From: an uncultured Oscillospiraceae bacterium
Lineage (GTDB): Bacteria; Bacillota; Clostridia; Oscillospirales; Oscillospiraceae
Direction: 5' to 3'
NCBI GenBank assembly: GCA_934660965.1
Contig: CAKUIM010000012.1
Coordinates: 1-59,658 of the forward strand
DNA: 59,658 nucleotides
Each line of letters starts with the position of its first letter. The first letter of the stretch is position 1. Both the position numbers and the translations under genes were made by a program. This document shows, one piece after another, positions 18,469 through 25,413 of this stretch. The notes below the pieces were generated by a model. The model saw only the letters and a program-made list of their open reading frames with translations. It did not search any database and was not told the DNA's origin.

Positions 18469-19695
18469 GTGGACAACTACTTAGCATATCGCTGGCCGGG
18501 GGAGGGCCCCAAGGCGCCGGAGGGTGCGCCGCCGCGCCGCCAGAAGGGCCGCGTCTGGCGCAATATCCTGGTGTGCCTGGCCCTCCTGGCGCTGCTGGCG
18601 GCGCTGGCAGCAGGCGGGTGGCTGCTGTCCAGGGAGCTGCTGGGCCGGTGGATGGAGAGCCTGCCTGACGACCCGGACGGCTGGCTCTGGGACGTCCCGA
18701 GCCAGAGCCAGGACATCAATGGGGACATGAACGGCGGCGTCACCGCCATTGCGCGCGCCCCGGTGGGCCTTGGGGTGACGCTGGAGCTCTCCGGCGAGGC
18801 CCCGGCCCTCACCCCCCAGGAGATTTACGAGCGGGTGCTGCCCAGCGTGGTGAGCGTGATGGCCCAGCACGGAGAGAATCTGTACAGCAGCGGCTCGGGG
18901 GTCATTATGCGCTCGGACGGCTATGTCCTTACCAACTACCACGTCATTGAGGGGGGCAGCAGCGCAAGCGTGATGCTCCTGCCCGGCGGCGAGACCTATG
19001 AGGCGCTGCTGGTGGGCTATGACGAGGGGTACGACCTGGCGGTACTCAAGATCGACGCCCAGGGCCTCCAGGCGGCCAGCTTCGGCGACTCCGACACCCT
19101 GCGGGTGGGGGACGCCGCCTACGCCATCGGAAATCCCATGGGCTACCTCTACGGCTCTATGAGCGACGGCATCATCTCCGCCGTTACCCGGGGCATCAAG
19201 GTGCGGGAGAACGACATGACCCTCATCCAGACCACCGCGGCCCTCAACTCCGGCAACTCCGGCGGCGCGCTGGTCAACGCCGCGGGACAGGTGGTGGGCA
19301 TCACCTCCGCCAAGATCAGCGGCCTGTCCGACGGGGTGGTCCGGGAGGGGCTGGGCCTTGCCATCCCCATCACCGACCTGCGCCCCTTCATCAACCGCAT
19401 TTTGGAGACGGGGAAGAGCTGGCGGCCGTCCATCGGCATCATGTGCTATGCGGCCCAGGCGGACGGAGTGAGCGGCATCCTGGTGCAGAGCGTGGAGCCG
19501 GGCACCCCGGCGGAGCAGGCGGGGCTGACGCCCTTTGACCTGATCGTGGAGGCCAACGGCGTCCGGGTGGAGTCGCTCTACGCCCTGCGGCGGGTGCTCT
19601 ACGACACCGGCGTGGGGGGGACGCTGCGCTGCACCGTCCTGCGGGACGGGACACGGCTGGAGCTGGAGTTCGCCCTCATCGACACCATGGAATGA
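18469..19695 (+). CDS. HtrA/DegP-family serine protease with PDZ domain
   Basis: A 408-residue membrane-anchored protease that degrades misfolded exported proteins. A cytoplasmic head (1-30) and one transmembrane helix (about 31-53) anchor it. The trypsin-like domain shows the catalytic triad His158 (TNYHVIEGG), Asp189 (GYDLAVLKI) and Ser264 (NSGNSGGAL). A single PDZ domain lies near 315-400. It starts at GTG 18469, 18 nt after the kinase stop, and shares the transcript with the two-component system, which probably controls it. A strong terminator ends the operon. Only one PDZ domain is seen, as in Bacillus HtrA rather than E. coli DegP. Confidence 0.95.
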   Translation: MDNYLAYRWPGEGPKAPEGAPPRRQKGRVWRNILVCLALLALLAALAAGGWLLSRELLGRWMESLPDDPDGWLWDVPSQSQDINGDMNGGVTAIARAPVGLGVTLELSGEAPALTPQEIYERVLPSVVSVMAQHGENLYSSGSGVIMRSDGYVLTNYHVIEGGSSASVMLLPGGETYEALLVGYDEGYDLAVLKIDAQGLQAASFGDSDTLRVGDAAYAIGNPMGYLYGSMSDGIISAVTRGIKVRENDMTLIQTTAALNSGNSGGALVNAAGQVVGITSAKISGLSDGVVREGLGLAIPITDLRPFINRILETGKSWRPSIGIMCYAAQADGVSGILVQSVEPGTPAEQAGLTPFDLIVEANGVRVESLYALRRVLYDTGVGGTLRCTVLRDGTRLELEFALIDTME

Positions 19696-19696
19696 T

Positions 19697-19731
19697 GCGC
19701 GCTGCCCGGGGGAAGGCCCGGGCGCGCTTTT
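19697..19731 (+). terminator. Terminator of the two-component/htrA operon
   Basis: A GC-rich hairpin with arms around GCCCGGG (19704-19710) and CCCGGGC (19717-19723), extended by GCGC pairs, followed by TTTT (19728-19731). Confidence 0.85.
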
Positions 19732-19816
19732 GCGGAAAAGGTAAACAAAAGGTTTAATGCTGTTGACAAAATGGAGAAAAGCGCGGAGGTTTCCGCGCGT
19801 GGGGGGAGAAACAGAC

Positions 19817-20791
19817 ATGGAGCGGGGAAAGATTCTGGAGCTGCTTGCGGGCGCGGAGGGCTATCTCTCCGGCGAGGAGGTCAGCCGGAGGCTCGGCGTG
19901 ACCCGGGCGGCTGTGTGGAAGGAGATGGAGGCCCTGCGCGCCGCGGGCTGGCCCATCGAGTCCGCACCCCGGCGGGGGTACATCCTTTCGGGGGACGCCC
20001 CTTGCCTCAGCGGGGACTATCTCTCCGGAAGGCTGGGGGCGGGCAGCCTCTTTGCCGGGAAAATCCAGGCGGAAGAGGTGGTGGACTCCACCAACACCCG
20101 GCTGAAGGCCCTGGGGGCCGCCGGGGCGCCGGAGGGGACGGTGGTGCTTGCCGAGGAGCAGACCGGCGGCCGGGGCACCCAGGGGCGGGGGTTTTACTCC
20201 CCCCGGGGGACGGGGCTGTATCTGTCGGCGCTGCTGCGGCCCCGCACTGACCTTGCAAGCCTTTTCACCCTCACCGGCTGGGCGGCGGTGGCGGTGCGCC
20301 GGGGCATCGTGCGCGCCTGCGGCGCGCCGGCGGAGATTAAGTGGCTCAACGACCTCTATCTCAATGGCCGGAAGCTGTGCGGCATCCTCACGGAGCTGTC
20401 CCTGCTGGGGGAGAGCGGCGAGCCGGACTATGTGGTCGTGGGCGTGGGGGTGAACGTGGGCCAGAGCCGGGCGGATTTTGCCGCCCAGGGGCTGGAGGAC
20501 GTGGCCACCTCCCTGGGGGCGGAAGGCTTTGGGGTGGACCGCAGCCGGCTGTGCGTGTGCATCCTGCAGGAGCTGGAGGCCCTTGCCCGCAGCTTCCCCC
20601 ACGCCCGGGCGGAGTATCTGGCCGACTACCGCTCCCACTGCCTGACCCCGGGCCGCCGGGTGAGCTTCCGGCAGGCCGGCGCGGAGCATTTCGGCACCGC
20701 CGCCGGGGTGGACGACCGGTTTGCCCTGTCCGTCCTGGGCGATGACGGCACAGACTATGAAATTTCCTCCGGCTCGGTCACCCTGCTGTGA
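19817..20791 (+). CDS. birA: Bifunctional biotin-protein ligase and biotin repressor
   Basis: A 324-residue class II BirA. An N-terminal winged-helix DNA-binding domain (about 1-65, with SRRLGVTRAAVWKEME) is followed by the ligase domain: VDSTNTRLK, EEQTGGRGTQGRGF (biotinyl-AMP loop, slightly unlike the usual GRGRRGR) and KWLNDLYLNGRKLCGIL. The small C-terminal SH3-like domain is present. It attaches biotin to carboxylase carrier proteins and can repress biotin genes. The ATG at 19817 is preferred over an upstream start at 19757 because GGGGGGAG ends about 8 nt before it and the wHTH begins there. The niaR gene follows 29 bp later, so both cofactor regulators are probably cotranscribed. Confidence 0.95.
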   Translation: MERGKILELLAGAEGYLSGEEVSRRLGVTRAAVWKEMEALRAAGWPIESAPRRGYILSGDAPCLSGDYLSGRLGAGSLFAGKIQAEEVVDSTNTRLKALGAAGAPEGTVVLAEEQTGGRGTQGRGFYSPRGTGLYLSALLRPRTDLASLFTLTGWAAVAVRRGIVRACGAPAEIKWLNDLYLNGRKLCGILTELSLLGESGEPDYVVVGVGVNVGQSRADFAAQGLEDVATSLGAEGFGVDRSRLCVCILQELEALARSFPHARAEYLADYRSHCLTPGRRVSFRQAGAEHFGTAAGVDDRFALSVLGDDGTDYEISSGSVTLL

Positions 20792-20820
20792 CGCCGCCGG
20801 AGGCCAAGGAGGGAATGGGT

Positions 20821-21333
20821 ATGCAAGCACAAGCGCGCAGAGGGCAGGTTTTGGAGCGGCTGCGCCGGGCAGGAGCGCCGGTGTCCGCCTCCGCCCTGGC
20901 GGAGGCTCTGGGGGTGAGCCGGCAGATTATCGTGGGGGACGTGGCCCTGCTGCGGGCCGGCGGGGTGGACATTCTGGCCACGCCCAAGGGCTATCTGCTG
21001 CCCGACGGAGACAGGCAGGGGGAGCGCTTCGCGGTAGCCTGCCGCCACAGCGCCGAGGAGATGGGACAGGAGCTGAGCCTGATGGTGGACTGCGGCTGCA
21101 CCGTGGAGAACGTCATCGTGGAGCACCCGGTCTACGGGCAGCTGGTGGGCCAGCTGATGCTGTCCAACCGGTATGATGTGGACGATTTTATACAGAAAGT
21201 TATGAAAAACGGGGCCAAGCCCCTGTCCGGACTCACCGGCGGCATCCACCTCCATACCCTTCACGACCCGGATGGCCGGGGGAGGGAGCGGGTGCTGCGC
21301 GCCCTGGCCCAAGCGGGCTTCCTGGTGGAATGA
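20821..21333 (+). CDS. niaR: Niacin-responsive repressor NiaR
   Basis: A 170-residue repressor with an N-terminal HTH_11 winged helix (ALAEALGVSRQIIVGDVALL) and a C-terminal 3H domain. The three histidine motifs are visible: CRHSAEE, VEHPVYG and GGIHLHTL. In Firmicutes NiaR binds nicotinic acid and represses NAD synthesis and niacin uptake genes. No such target is in the window. Start ATG 20821 has AAGGAGGG (20806-20813) 7 nt upstream; the ATG two codons earlier is too close to it. It ends before a strong bidirectional terminator. Confidence 0.95.
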   Translation: MQAQARRGQVLERLRRAGAPVSASALAEALGVSRQIIVGDVALLRAGGVDILATPKGYLLPDGDRQGERFAVACRHSAEEMGQELSLMVDCGCTVENVIVEHPVYGQLVGQLMLSNRYDVDDFIQKVMKNGAKPLSGLTGGIHLHTLHDPDGRGRERVLRALAQAGFLVE

Positions 21334-21354
21334 GATCCCTTTGCGCAGGAAAAG

Positions 21355-21387
21355 AAAAGCCTTCCCGGCGGAGCCGGGAAGGCTTTT
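21355..21387. terminator. Bidirectional terminator between niaR and the XRE gene
   Basis: A perfect 15-bp stem AAAAGCCTTCCCGGC (21355-21369) with its complement (21373-21387) around GGA. T tracts are present on both strands, so it can end both niaR and the converging XRE gene. Confidence 0.95.
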
Positions 21388-21433
21388 GTGCTGTGATGGG
21401 TGCTGCCGATTTTGGCGCGGGGAAATGCAAGGG

Positions 21434-21907
21434 TCAATTTTCGCCTGCGCCGCCGCTGCCGTCCCCCTCGCCGCCGAGGGCGGCCTTTTGGTACTGGGGC
21501 AGCTGGGCAAGCTCCCGCACGCGCTCAAGGGCCTGCTGCCGCCCGGCCTCATTGAGGGCGGAATAGGCGGCGGCCAGGGCGGAGAGCCCGGGGTCGGGCG
21601 GGGCATATTGGGGCAGGGGCCGAAGGGCGCCCGCAGGAAGGCCCATGAGCTGCTCCGCCCCGGGGTAGTCCCCCCGCTCCATGGCGGCGCGCAAGGCGGC
21701 GGCATCCTGGCTCTCGCTGCCCTGTAGATAGCCGGGGGAGACGCCCAGGGCGGCGGCGATGCGGCGCAGCTGGGCAAGGGAGGGCTCGATTGCGCCCGTC
21801 TCATATTTGGAGATCACCGAACGGCGGACCCCCACAAGGCCGGCCAGGGCCTCCTGGGTGAGGCCGGAGCGGCGGCGGGAGTCCCGGATGCGCGCGCCCA
21901 GAGACAT
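21434..21907 (-). CDS. XRE-family repressor
   Basis: A 157-residue protein with a Cro/C1-type helix-turn-helix at about residues 6-60 (LTQEALAGLVGVRRSVISKYETGAIEPS). The remainder is an Ala/Leu/Gln-rich helical region that may mediate oligomerisation. ATG 21907 is chosen over TTG 21910 because AAAGGA (21918-21923) is then 10 nt away. Its own promoter (22053-22082, minus) and the divergent promoter (22100-22128, plus) both overlap related palindromes, so it probably represses itself and the small ORF and capsid genes to the right. This is the layout of a phage or selfish-element immunity repressor. Binding is inferred from the arrangement, not seen. Confidence 0.9.
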   Translation of the reverse strand: MSLGARIRDSRRRSGLTQEALAGLVGVRRSVISKYETGAIEPSLAQLRRIAAALGVSPGYLQGSESQDAAALRAAMERGDYPGAEQLMGLPAGALRPLPQYAPPDPGLSALAAAYSALNEAGRQQALERVRELAQLPQYQKAALGGEGDGSGGAGEN

Positions 21908-22052
21908 CAAAACACGTCCTTTCCGCCCGGGGCCCTGTTGAGGGCGTGCCGGGGATGCTCATCTGCGTGGCCGCGGCCGCCCCGCCGGGGGATGGGCCCT
22001 GGTGCCGGGGCAGCCTGCGCTTGTACGGACATTGTCCATAGATGGTGTAGTC

Positions 22053-22082
22053 ATTGTATCCTGCTGGGAACATTTCTGTCAA
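22053..22082 (-). promoter_or_regulatory. Promoter of the XRE repressor gene
   Basis: Minus strand TTGACA (22082-22077), 18-bp spacer, TACAAT (22058-22053). The -35 lies inside a palindrome-like site TTCTTGACAGAA (near 22076-22087) that shares its core with the two perfect operators. The leader to the ATG at 21907 is about 140 nt. Confidence 0.75.
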
Positions 22083-22094
22083 GAAATTTGAAAA

Positions 22095-22144
22095 TGTTCT
22101 TGACAGGAACAAAAAGAGCTGATATGATGTTCCTGGCAAGAACA
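22095..22144. promoter_or_regulatory. Divergent promoter with two perfect 17-bp operators
   Basis: Operator 1 is TGTTCTTGACAGGAACA (22095-22111) and operator 2 is TGTTCCTGGCAAGAACA (22128-22144). Both are palindromes of the form TGTTC-N7-GAACA, centred 33 bp apart, about three helical turns. The plus-strand promoter TTGACA (22100-22105), 17 bp, TATGAT (22123-22128) has its -35 within operator 1, and its -10 abuts operator 2. A repressor bound to these sites would block it. Confidence 0.85.
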
Positions 22145-22168
22145 AAGAGGATGGGCAGGAGGGAGATT

Positions 22169-22345
22169 ATGAAAATCACCATTGCGTACACCAAGGACGA
22201 GGCGTGCCGGGCGCAGGCGCTGGCCGCGGCGGCACTCCGGCAGTGCCCGGGGAGCAGGGTGCGCCGGAGTGAGCGCCACGAACCCTATCTCCACATCTAC
22301 ATTGCCCAGCCGCCCGCCGGGAGCGGGATAGGGAAGGGGCGCTGA
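22169..22345 (+). CDS. Small protein of the capsid module, unknown function
   Basis: A 58-residue basic protein beginning MKITIAYTKDEACRAQALAAAALRQ. It has an excellent ribosome binding site (AGGAGGGAG, 22157-22165) and lies directly behind the repressed promoter at 22100-22128. A short beta-strand start (KITIAY), a helix and a second strand (HLHIYI-like, YLHIYIAQ) are suggested by the residue pattern. No family is recognised. Its position, between an XRE repressor and a scaffold-capsid pair, is typical of small early phage genes. Confidence 0.7.
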   Translation: MKITIAYTKDEACRAQALAAAALRQCPGSRVRRSERHEPYLHIYIAQPPAGSGIGKGR

Positions 22346-22368
22346 CGCGCTCATAAAAGTGAGAAATC

Positions 22369-22446
22369 AGGCATGAGTACCGCCCCTTTGGGGGTTAGCC
22401 GGAAAGGCATGGGAAACAGCGTTTACGCTGGGCTCATGCCTTTTTT
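22369..22446 (+). promoter_or_regulatory. Attenuator-like RNA structure before the scaffold gene
   Basis: Three segments can pair in two exclusive ways. AGGCATGAG (22369-22377) pairs with CTCATGCCT (22433-22441), enclosing CCCC/GGGG (22383-22393) and CAGCG/CGCTG (22417-22430) hairpins. Alternatively AAAGGCATG (22403-22411) pairs with CATGCCTTT (22435-22443) to make a terminator hairpin followed by TTTTTT (22441-22446). The element lies between the small ORF and the scaffold gene, so it may set read-through into the capsid genes. Confidence 0.6.
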
Positions 22447-22532
22447 CTATGGGCGGACGCGGCGCCAGGGCCCGGGCGCCGGGAAGGCCCGGAATAAAGC
22501 CGACTCACGGCGTTAAAAGGAGGAGCAAGACC

Positions 22533-22970
22533 ATGAGCGAAGAGACCAAGCAGACGGTGCGCGGCGGCCGGGAGGGCGCGGACTTGACCCCGGAGGAAAG
22601 CGGGGGTGCGGCCGAGCGGCTGTTCACCCAGGACGAGGTGAACCGCATCGTATCCGAGCGGCTCTCCCGGGAGCGGGAAAAGCGCGCGGCGGAGCCGGAG
22701 GGGGAGCGGGAGGCTGCCCTGAAGGCCCGGGAGGCCCGGCTTGCCTGCCGGGAGTACCTTGACGAAAAGCGCTGTCCGGCGGTGCTGCTGGAGGTGCTGG
22801 ACACCTCGGACCCGGCGCGGTTCCGGGAGGCGGTGGAGACCCTGTGCAAGGGCCTGCCCGGCCTTCTGGGCGCGGTGGAGATCCGGGGGGCCCAGACCCC
22901 CAGGCCGCCGGTGCGCAGCCCGGAGGGGCCGGAGGCGGAGATCGCCCGGGCCTTCCGGCCGAAAATCTGA
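22533..22970 (+). CDS. Phage scaffold-like (DUF4355-type) protein
   Basis: A 145-residue, highly charged protein. After an acidic N terminus comes FTQDEVNRIVSERLSRERE, the hallmark of short capsid-assembly scaffolding proteins encoded just before major capsid genes in Firmicutes phages. A helical, probably coiled region follows to about residue 100. ATG 22533 has AAAGGAGGAG upstream; a longer frame from 22449 lacks a ribosome binding site. It is 24 bp before the capsid gene. Scaffolds line the inside of growing procapsids, so with the capsid protein it could suffice for shell assembly. The family call rests on the motif and position. Confidence 0.8.
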   Translation: MSEETKQTVRGGREGADLTPEESGGAAERLFTQDEVNRIVSERLSREREKRAAEPEGEREAALKAREARLACREYLDEKRCPAVLLEVLDTSDPARFREAVETLCKGLPGLLGAVEIRGAQTPRPPVRSPEGPEAEIARAFRPKI

Positions 22971-22994
22971 CAAACGAAAGGAAGCTGTGTATTT

Positions 22995-23831
22995 ATGGCT
23001 ATCGCACTTGCCACCAAGTTCCAGCCCTATACCGACGAGCAGTTCAAAAACGAGTCCAAGCTCACCCTGGTGACCAACCGGGACTTTGACTGGACCGGCG
23101 CCCACACCGTGAAGGTGTACAAGGTGACCACCGCAGCCATGAACGACTATGGCCGCACCGGCGCCGCCACCGGCAACTGGAGCCGCTACGGCGCCATCGG
23201 CGACCTGACCGCCACCACCGAGGAGCTCACCCTCACCAAGGACCGCTCCTTCATCTTCAACATCGACAAGCTCGACCAGGACGAGACCGCCCAGCAGGTG
23301 GCCGCGGCCTCCGCCCTGGCCCGGCAGAACCGGGAGGTGGTCATCCCCGAGATTGATACCTACGTCTATGGCGTCATGGCCGACAAGGCCGGCACCAAGG
23401 CCACCGCCAAGGCCCTGGCCGCGGCGGGCATCTATGCCGACATCCTGGCCGGCTCCAAGGCCCTGGACGACGCCGAGGTGCCCGAGACCGAGCGGGTGCT
23501 CATCGTCACCCCGGCCACCTACCTGCTCATGAAGCAGAGCCCGGACATTGTGCTGGAGACTGATGTGGGCCAGGACATGCGCCTGCGGGGCGTCATCGCC
23601 AATCTCGACGGCATGAGCGTGCAGAAGGTGCCCGCCAACCGCCTGCCCGAGAAGTTCGGCTTCATGATCGCCCACCCCTCCGCCACCGTGGCCCCCATCA
23701 AGCTGGAGGATTTCAGCGTTCATAGCGACACGGTCTACAGCTCCGGCGCGGTGGTCACCGGCCGGGTGTGCTACGACGCGTTCGTGCTCAGCAACAAAAC
23801 AAAGGCCATCTACTATCAGGCCACCACCTGA
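22995..23831 (+). CDS. HK97-fold major capsid protein (isolated)
   Basis: A 278-residue protein resembling major capsid proteins of Siphoviridae-type phages. Features include an N-terminal arm (MAIALATKFQPYTDEQFKNES), a strand-rich region FDWTGAHTVKVYKVTT, the segment DRSFIFNIDKLDQDETAQQ, a long spine helix QVAAASALARQNREVVIPEID, and an A-domain segment with VLIVTPATYLLMKQS. The frame is intact. Unlike a prophage, no portal, terminase, protease or tail gene lies within 20 kb on either side. The neighbours are a scaffold-like gene, a small ORF and an XRE repressor. It may be a phage remnant, part of a satellite, or a domesticated shell. Fold assignment is by sequence pattern only. Confidence 0.85.
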   Translation: MAIALATKFQPYTDEQFKNESKLTLVTNRDFDWTGAHTVKVYKVTTAAMNDYGRTGAATGNWSRYGAIGDLTATTEELTLTKDRSFIFNIDKLDQDETAQQVAAASALARQNREVVIPEIDTYVYGVMADKAGTKATAKALAAAGIYADILAGSKALDDAEVPETERVLIVTPATYLLMKQSPDIVLETDVGQDMRLRGVIANLDGMSVQKVPANRLPEKFGFMIAHPSATVAPIKLEDFSVHSDTVYSSGAVVTGRVCYDAFVLSNKTKAIYYQATT

Positions 23832-23900
23832 TGGCGGCTTCGCCGGGGCTGCGGGGCGCATCAGCCCTGCGGCCCCGGCAGGGGTGATAGGAGGGAGAGC

Positions 23901-24164
23901 ATGGACTTGACGGAGCTCAAGCGGGAGATCGAGCGGCTGCGCGGCCGCCCGCTGACCCTTGTGTGCCGCACGCCGGAGGGCCGGGAGCGGGTGATGGATT
24001 TGGACGAGTGCGTGCGCACCGGCAGCCGCTATCTGTACCTGGCCCGGGACGAGCTGGACGCGGTGCTCTGCGCGGCCCTCTCCGGCGACACGGGGGAAAT
24101 CGGCCTGCCCGCCGCCCCCGGCGGGGAAAGAAAGCAGTTGACAAAGGGCGGGGCGGCGGTGTAA
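23901..24164 (+). CDS. Small protein of the capsid module, unknown function
   Basis: An 87-residue protein beginning MDLTELKREIERLRGRPLTL and containing a compact region CRTPEGRERVMDLDECVRTGSRYLYLA. It has GGAGGGAG before its ATG and lies 69 bp after the capsid gene, so it is probably cotranscribed. The length and charge resemble small head-associated phage proteins (decoration or head-tail joining), but no family is recognised. The PTS gene promoter overlaps its 3' end. Confidence 0.65.
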   Translation: MDLTELKREIERLRGRPLTLVCRTPEGRERVMDLDECVRTGSRYLYLARDELDAVLCAALSGDTGEIGLPAAPGGERKQLTKGGAAV

Positions 24165-24189
24165 TATGCCCATACAGGTGTCTTGACAC
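24138..24189 (+). promoter_or_regulatory. Promoter and palindrome upstream of the PTS IIC gene
   Basis: TTGACA (24138-24143) and TAATAT (24162-24167, 18-bp spacer) form a promoter inside the end of the preceding gene. A perfect 12-bp palindrome GTGTC-TT-GACAC (24178-24189) follows just downstream and could be an operator. Confidence 0.55.
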
Positions 24190-24262
24190 ATCGGACGCCG
24201 CTGGCTGGGGAAGCGCCCCGGGCCGGGCGGCAGGAAAGGATCAGAAAGAGAGTGTGGGCCCC

Positions 24263-25345
24263 ATGGGGAAGGTACAGGAATTTCTCAAGCGCAAGAACAT
24301 TGTTTTTTCGGCCCGGCGGTACGGGATCGATGCCCTGGGGGCTATGGCCCAGGGCCTTTTTTGCTCCCTGCTCATCGGCACCATCATCCAGACCCTGGGC
24401 AAGCAGACCGGCTCGGGCTTTTTGACGGACATCGGCACCTATGCCATGAAGGTGTCCGGCCCGGCCATGGCGGTGGCCATCGGTTACGCCCTTAAGGCCG
24501 ACCCCATGGTGCTCTTCTCCCTGGCGGCGGTGGGCTGGGCGGCCAACGCGGAGGGCGGCGCCGGCGGGCCGCTGGCGGTGCTGGTCATCGCGGTGATCGC
24601 GGCGGAGTGCGGCAAGGCGGTGTCCAAGGAGACCAAGGTTGACATCCTGGTGACGCCGGCGGTGACCATCCTGGTGGGGGTGGCCCTGGCAAAGCTCATC
24701 GCGCCCCCCATCGGCGCGGCGGCCGGCGCCTTCGGCAGCATGATCGATTACGCCACCCGTTTACAGCCCTTCTGGATGGGCATTGCGGTGTCGGTGCTGG
24801 TGGGCATTGCCCTGACGCTGCCCATCTCGTCGGCGGCCATCTGCTCGGTGCTCAAGCTCACCGGCCTTGCCGGCGGGGCGGCGGTGGCGGGCTGCTGCGC
24901 CCAGATGGTGGGCTTTGCGGTGCTCTCCTTCCGGGAGAACCGCTGGGGCGGCCTTGTAAGCCAGGGGCTGGGCACCTCCATGCTCCAGATGCCCAATATC
25001 GTGCGCAATCCCCGGGTGTGGATTCCGGCCACGGCGGCCTCCGCCATCACCGGGCCGCTGGCCACCTGCCTGTTCCGTCTGGAGATGAACGGCGTGCCCA
25101 TCAACTCCGGCATGGGCACCTGCGGGCTGTGCGGCCCCATCGGGGTGTGGACCGGCTGGTTCTCCCCCAGCGAGGACGCCCTTGCCAAGGGTGCCCAGGC
25201 CATTGCGCCGGGGGCCATGGACTGGCTGGGACTGGTGCTCATCTCCATCGTGCTGCCGGCGGTGCTCACCTGGCTCATCGGGCTTGTGTGCCGGAGACTG
25301 GGCTGGATCCGGGAGGGCGATTTGAAGCTCGACCGGGCAAATTGA
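24263..25345 (+). CDS. PTS_IIC_2-type membrane permease (orphan)
   Basis: A 360-residue integral membrane protein with about nine to ten hydrophobic helices. It carries the conserved signature of PTS_IIC_2 family proteins: NAEGGAGGPLAVLVIAV, the segment PLATCLFRLEMNGVPINSGMGTCGLCGPIGVWTGW and a C-terminal helix. The family is classed with sugar-type PTS permeases, but members are often encoded without IIA or IIB partners, as here, so phosphotransfer and substrate are unknown. ATG 24263 is preferred although the ribosome binding site (AAGAGAG) is weak; a GTG at 24254 is also in frame. It converges on a symporter gene with a terminator between them. Confidence 0.88.
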   Translation: MGKVQEFLKRKNIVFSARRYGIDALGAMAQGLFCSLLIGTIIQTLGKQTGSGFLTDIGTYAMKVSGPAMAVAIGYALKADPMVLFSLAAVGWAANAEGGAGGPLAVLVIAVIAAECGKAVSKETKVDILVTPAVTILVGVALAKLIAPPIGAAAGAFGSMIDYATRLQPFWMGIAVSVLVGIALTLPISSAAICSVLKLTGLAGGAAVAGCCAQMVGFAVLSFRENRWGGLVSQGLGTSMLQMPNIVRNPRVWIPATAASAITGPLATCLFRLEMNGVPINSGMGTCGLCGPIGVWTGWFSPSEDALAKGAQAIAPGAMDWLGLVLISIVLPAVLTWLIGLVCRRLGWIREGDLKLDRAN

Positions 25346-25360
25346 GACTTTTCTGCATGA

Positions 25361-25399
25361 AAAAGGGCCTCTGCACGGCGTTTGCCGCGCAGAGGCCCT
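25361..25399 (-). terminator. Terminator of the sodium:solute symporter gene
   Basis: AGGGCCTCTGC (25364-25374) pairs with GCAGAGGCCCT (25389-25399). On the minus strand the stem is followed by a T tract (TTTTTC), so it ends the gene at 25414. It may also stop the converging PTS transcript. Confidence 0.85.
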
Positions 25400-25413
25400 G
25401 CTGTATGCTGCCA

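Noticed and set aside
19781..19799. A GCGCGG/CCGCGC hairpin before birA as a riboswitch
   Set aside because: It is a short hairpin without an aptamer-like surround or T tract. Biotin control normally uses the BirA protein, and no BirA operator was recognised here.
21434..24164. Calling the capsid module a complete prophage
   Set aside because: No portal, terminase, tail, lysis or integrase gene is found on either side; only scaffold- and capsid-like genes are present.
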